A DNA stretch of 7,048 nt from NCBI GenBank assembly GCA_947036575.1, contig CAMQSH010000102.1, positions 1 through 7,048 on the forward strand. Direction: 5' to 3'. The first letter of the stretch is position 1. Every line of letters begins with the position of its first letter. Shown one piece after another: positions 6,161-7,048 of the stretch. The position numbers were made by a program, and so were the translations under genes. Source of the DNA: an uncultured Brevinema sp. Lineage in GTDB: Bacteria; Spirochaetota; Brevinematia; Brevinematales; Brevinemataceae. The notes below the pieces were generated by a model. It was given only the letters and a program-made list of their open reading frames with translations. It did no database searches and was not told the DNA's origin.

Positions 6161-6194
6161 CCCCATAATTTGCCATTGAGGCACTACTGTGGGG
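6161..6194. other. Nested inverted repeats (structured RNA candidate)
   Basis: CCCCA (6161-6165) can pair with TGGGG (6190-6194), and inside it TGCC (6171-6174) can pair with GGCA (6180-6183) around a 5-base loop, leaving a 5/6-base internal loop. Next to it, TATAGG near 6116-6122 can pair with CCTATA near 6147-6152. This is the most G+C-rich part of an otherwise very AT-rich interval, and it lies within the candidate leftward transcript 6481-6072. I match it to no known RNA family. Confidence 0.4.
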
Positions 6195-6487
6195 ATTAAA
6201 GCTAAAGCTTTTTATTTAGATAACTAAAAAATAGTAAAAGCCCATAGAGTTTGTATTGCTTATATTTCGACAGTAAAATCTTAAATATTCTCTATCTAAC
6301 ACCAATTACTCGAAATTATACAAACAGCTATGAGCAATTATATAAATTTACCGAGCAATCGGTATTAAAACAAGTCGGTACATACTTTAAAAATAAAAAA
6401 GAATTATCCAAAGATAATCCAATGCTAATTTAAAAGCATAAGATAGAAAATAGACTATTTCTAGACTGCTGAAGTATAAGTATAAAT

Positions 6488-6515
6488 ATTATAACGTAGA
6501 GATAGTTTTTGTCAA
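6488..6515 (-). promoter_or_regulatory. Consensus promoter reading leftward into the gene-poor interval
   Basis: Read leftward, a perfect TTGACA (6515-6510), a 16-base spacer and a perfect TATAAT (6493-6488) form one of the best promoters in the window, with a start near 6481. No protein gene follows it in that direction before the 3' end of cutC on the other strand. It lies downstream of the stop codon of the leftward dehydrogenase gene, so it does not serve that gene. Confidence 0.7.
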
Positions 6516-6557
6516 TAGAAATTTTGTTTTAAGATAATATTTTATTTTTATAGTATA

Positions 6558-7048
6558 CTAACAATATTTATTCAATACAGATCGAATAGCTCCTGTACCT
6601 GCTATCATCTCAATGAAATATGCTTCGACTTGATCTCCAAGATCTACTTGATATAAGTCAATTCCAAAAATGCTTTCATCTTGAAGTAGAGGACGGATTT
6701 GAGATACATCTGTATCGCCAAATTTTATGTTTTTGACATATACTTGACTAGACTCTAGTTTAGGATCTGGACTGCAAGTAAAAACAGCACCTTTATCATC
6801 AATACCCATTAAGTATCTTACCCATCCAGCAAGAACTAGAGGAATAAATTTTAGGCTTGTTACTTCTTTTGTAGTATCATTGATATATGCTTTTATTGTT
6901 TCTCCAAAACGAATAGGAATTTTTAAAGAAGTGTCACAGGCAATCCTTTGAGGGGTGTCAGGTACAAAAGGATTTGGAAAACGTTTTTCAATAACTTCAT
7001 CAATAAATTTTTTAGGATCAATAATTTTAGGATCAACAACAACAGGTA
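6558..7048 (-). CDS. Mannitol dehydrogenase / uronate oxidoreductase family, C-terminal part
   Basis: This leftward frame is open from the window edge to TAG at 6558-6560, so only the last 162 residues are seen and the start lies beyond 7048. The ATG at 6809 is internal. The fragment is the C-terminal helical domain of the long-chain polyol/uronate dehydrogenases (mannitol 2-dehydrogenase, arabinitol dehydrogenase, UxaB and UxuB), NAD(P)-dependent cytosolic enzymes that interconvert sugar alcohols or aldonates with keto sugars. Key stretches are RFPNPFVPDTPQRIACDTS (6978-6922, family pattern RFxNPxxxDTxxRI), LKIPIRFGETIKAY, and PLVLAGWVRYLMGIDDKG followed by SPDP. The catalytic Lys/Asn/His region and the nucleotide-binding domain would be upstream, outside the window, so the substrate cannot be decided. 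No terminator is visible directly after the stop. The family is secure; the exact enzyme is not. Confidence 0.88.
   Translation of the reverse strand, partial: PVVVDPKIIDPKKFIDEVIEKRFPNPFVPDTPQRIACDTSLKIPIRFGETIKAYINDTTKEVTSLKFIPLVLAGWVRYLMGIDDKGAVFTCSPDPKLESSQVYVKNIKFGDTDVSQIRPLLQDESIFGIDLYQVDLGDQVEAYFIEMIAGTGAIRSVLNKYC

Larger units (their letters stand above)
5993..6557. other. Gene-poor interval of 565 bases with transcription signals
   Basis: No open frame here has a convincing start, ribosome binding site and length. The interval contains a weak rightward promoter-like pair (TTAATA 5995-6000, TATAAT 6018-6023) followed by AGGA and a GTG at 6066 that opens only an 8-codon frame. It also has a leftward consensus-strength promoter (6488-6515), a leftward hairpin with T-run (6072-6090), a relatively G+C-rich hairpin-forming patch (6118-6211) and a GCAA tetraloop hairpin (TACCGA 6349-6354 with TCGGTA 6359-6364). 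Short coding-like stretches exist on both strands: plus 6251-6433, and minus 6211-6104 reading GGRNIGAKTLIATPLY near its end. They are interrupted by stops. Either a non-coding RNA or decayed gene remnants would explain this. Confidence 0.6.

Noticed and set aside
6198..6211. AAAGC/GCTTT hairpin followed by T-rich sequence as a rightward terminator
   Set aside because: The stem is only five base pairs and no rightward gene ends nearby; cutC ends more than 200 bases earlier.
6251..6433. Plus-strand 60-codon frame reading YEQLYKFTEQSVLKQVGTYF in its middle
   Set aside because: It starts only from TTG without a ribosome binding site, its upstream frame is closed by a stop six bases before, and I recognise no family. 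It may be a decayed gene end, but it is not supportable as a gene.
6558..6809. A separate 83-residue protein starting at ATG 6809
   Set aside because: The same frame stays open to the window edge and carries dehydrogenase-family motifs upstream of this ATG, so the methionine is internal to a larger truncated gene.

Overview
The window is AT-rich DNA, roughly one third G+C by eye, from a bacterium that appears to have an outer membrane. The evidence for a diderm is an exported protein built like a small outer-membrane beta-barrel, a lipoprotein with a classical lipobox in the next gene, and two further secreted proteins. A low-GC spirochaete (Brachyspira or Brevinema type) would fit, but this is inference and no ribosomal or other marker gene is present.

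Layout. A leftward block (3537 to 98) holds three genes: a secreted right-handed beta-helix protein (pectate-lyase-like fold), a small secreted ankyrin-repeat protein, and a PduB-type bacterial microcompartment (BMC) shell protein. Each has its own sigma-70-type promoter. The only clear terminator is a perfect 15-bp hairpin after pduB, so read-through along the block is possible. The promoters of the ankyrin gene and pduB are almost identical. A third relative at 24-52 points out of the window to the left. A divergent intergenic region (3538-3783) carries promoters for both directions and a perfect 24-bp AT palindrome. A rightward two-gene operon follows: the putative barrel and a lipoprotein with a DxDxDG calcium-loop-like motif, closed by a strong terminator at 5210-5243. 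Next is a monocistronic cutC-family gene (5372-5992).

The 565 bases from 5993 to 6557 contain no convincing protein gene. They do contain a consensus-strength leftward promoter (6488-6515), a weak hairpin with a T-tract about 410 nt downstream of it, and a G+C-richer structured patch, so they may encode a small RNA or hold gene debris. The right edge is the C-terminal 162 residues of a leftward mannitol dehydrogenase/uronate oxidoreductase family enzyme that begins outside the window.

How the genes work together is only partly visible. A microcompartment shell protein, a carbohydrate-type beta-helix protein and a polyol/uronate dehydrogenase hint at carbohydrate use, but none of the usual BMC enzymes is present. 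The shell gene stands alone and encodes only the short (PduB'-like) form.
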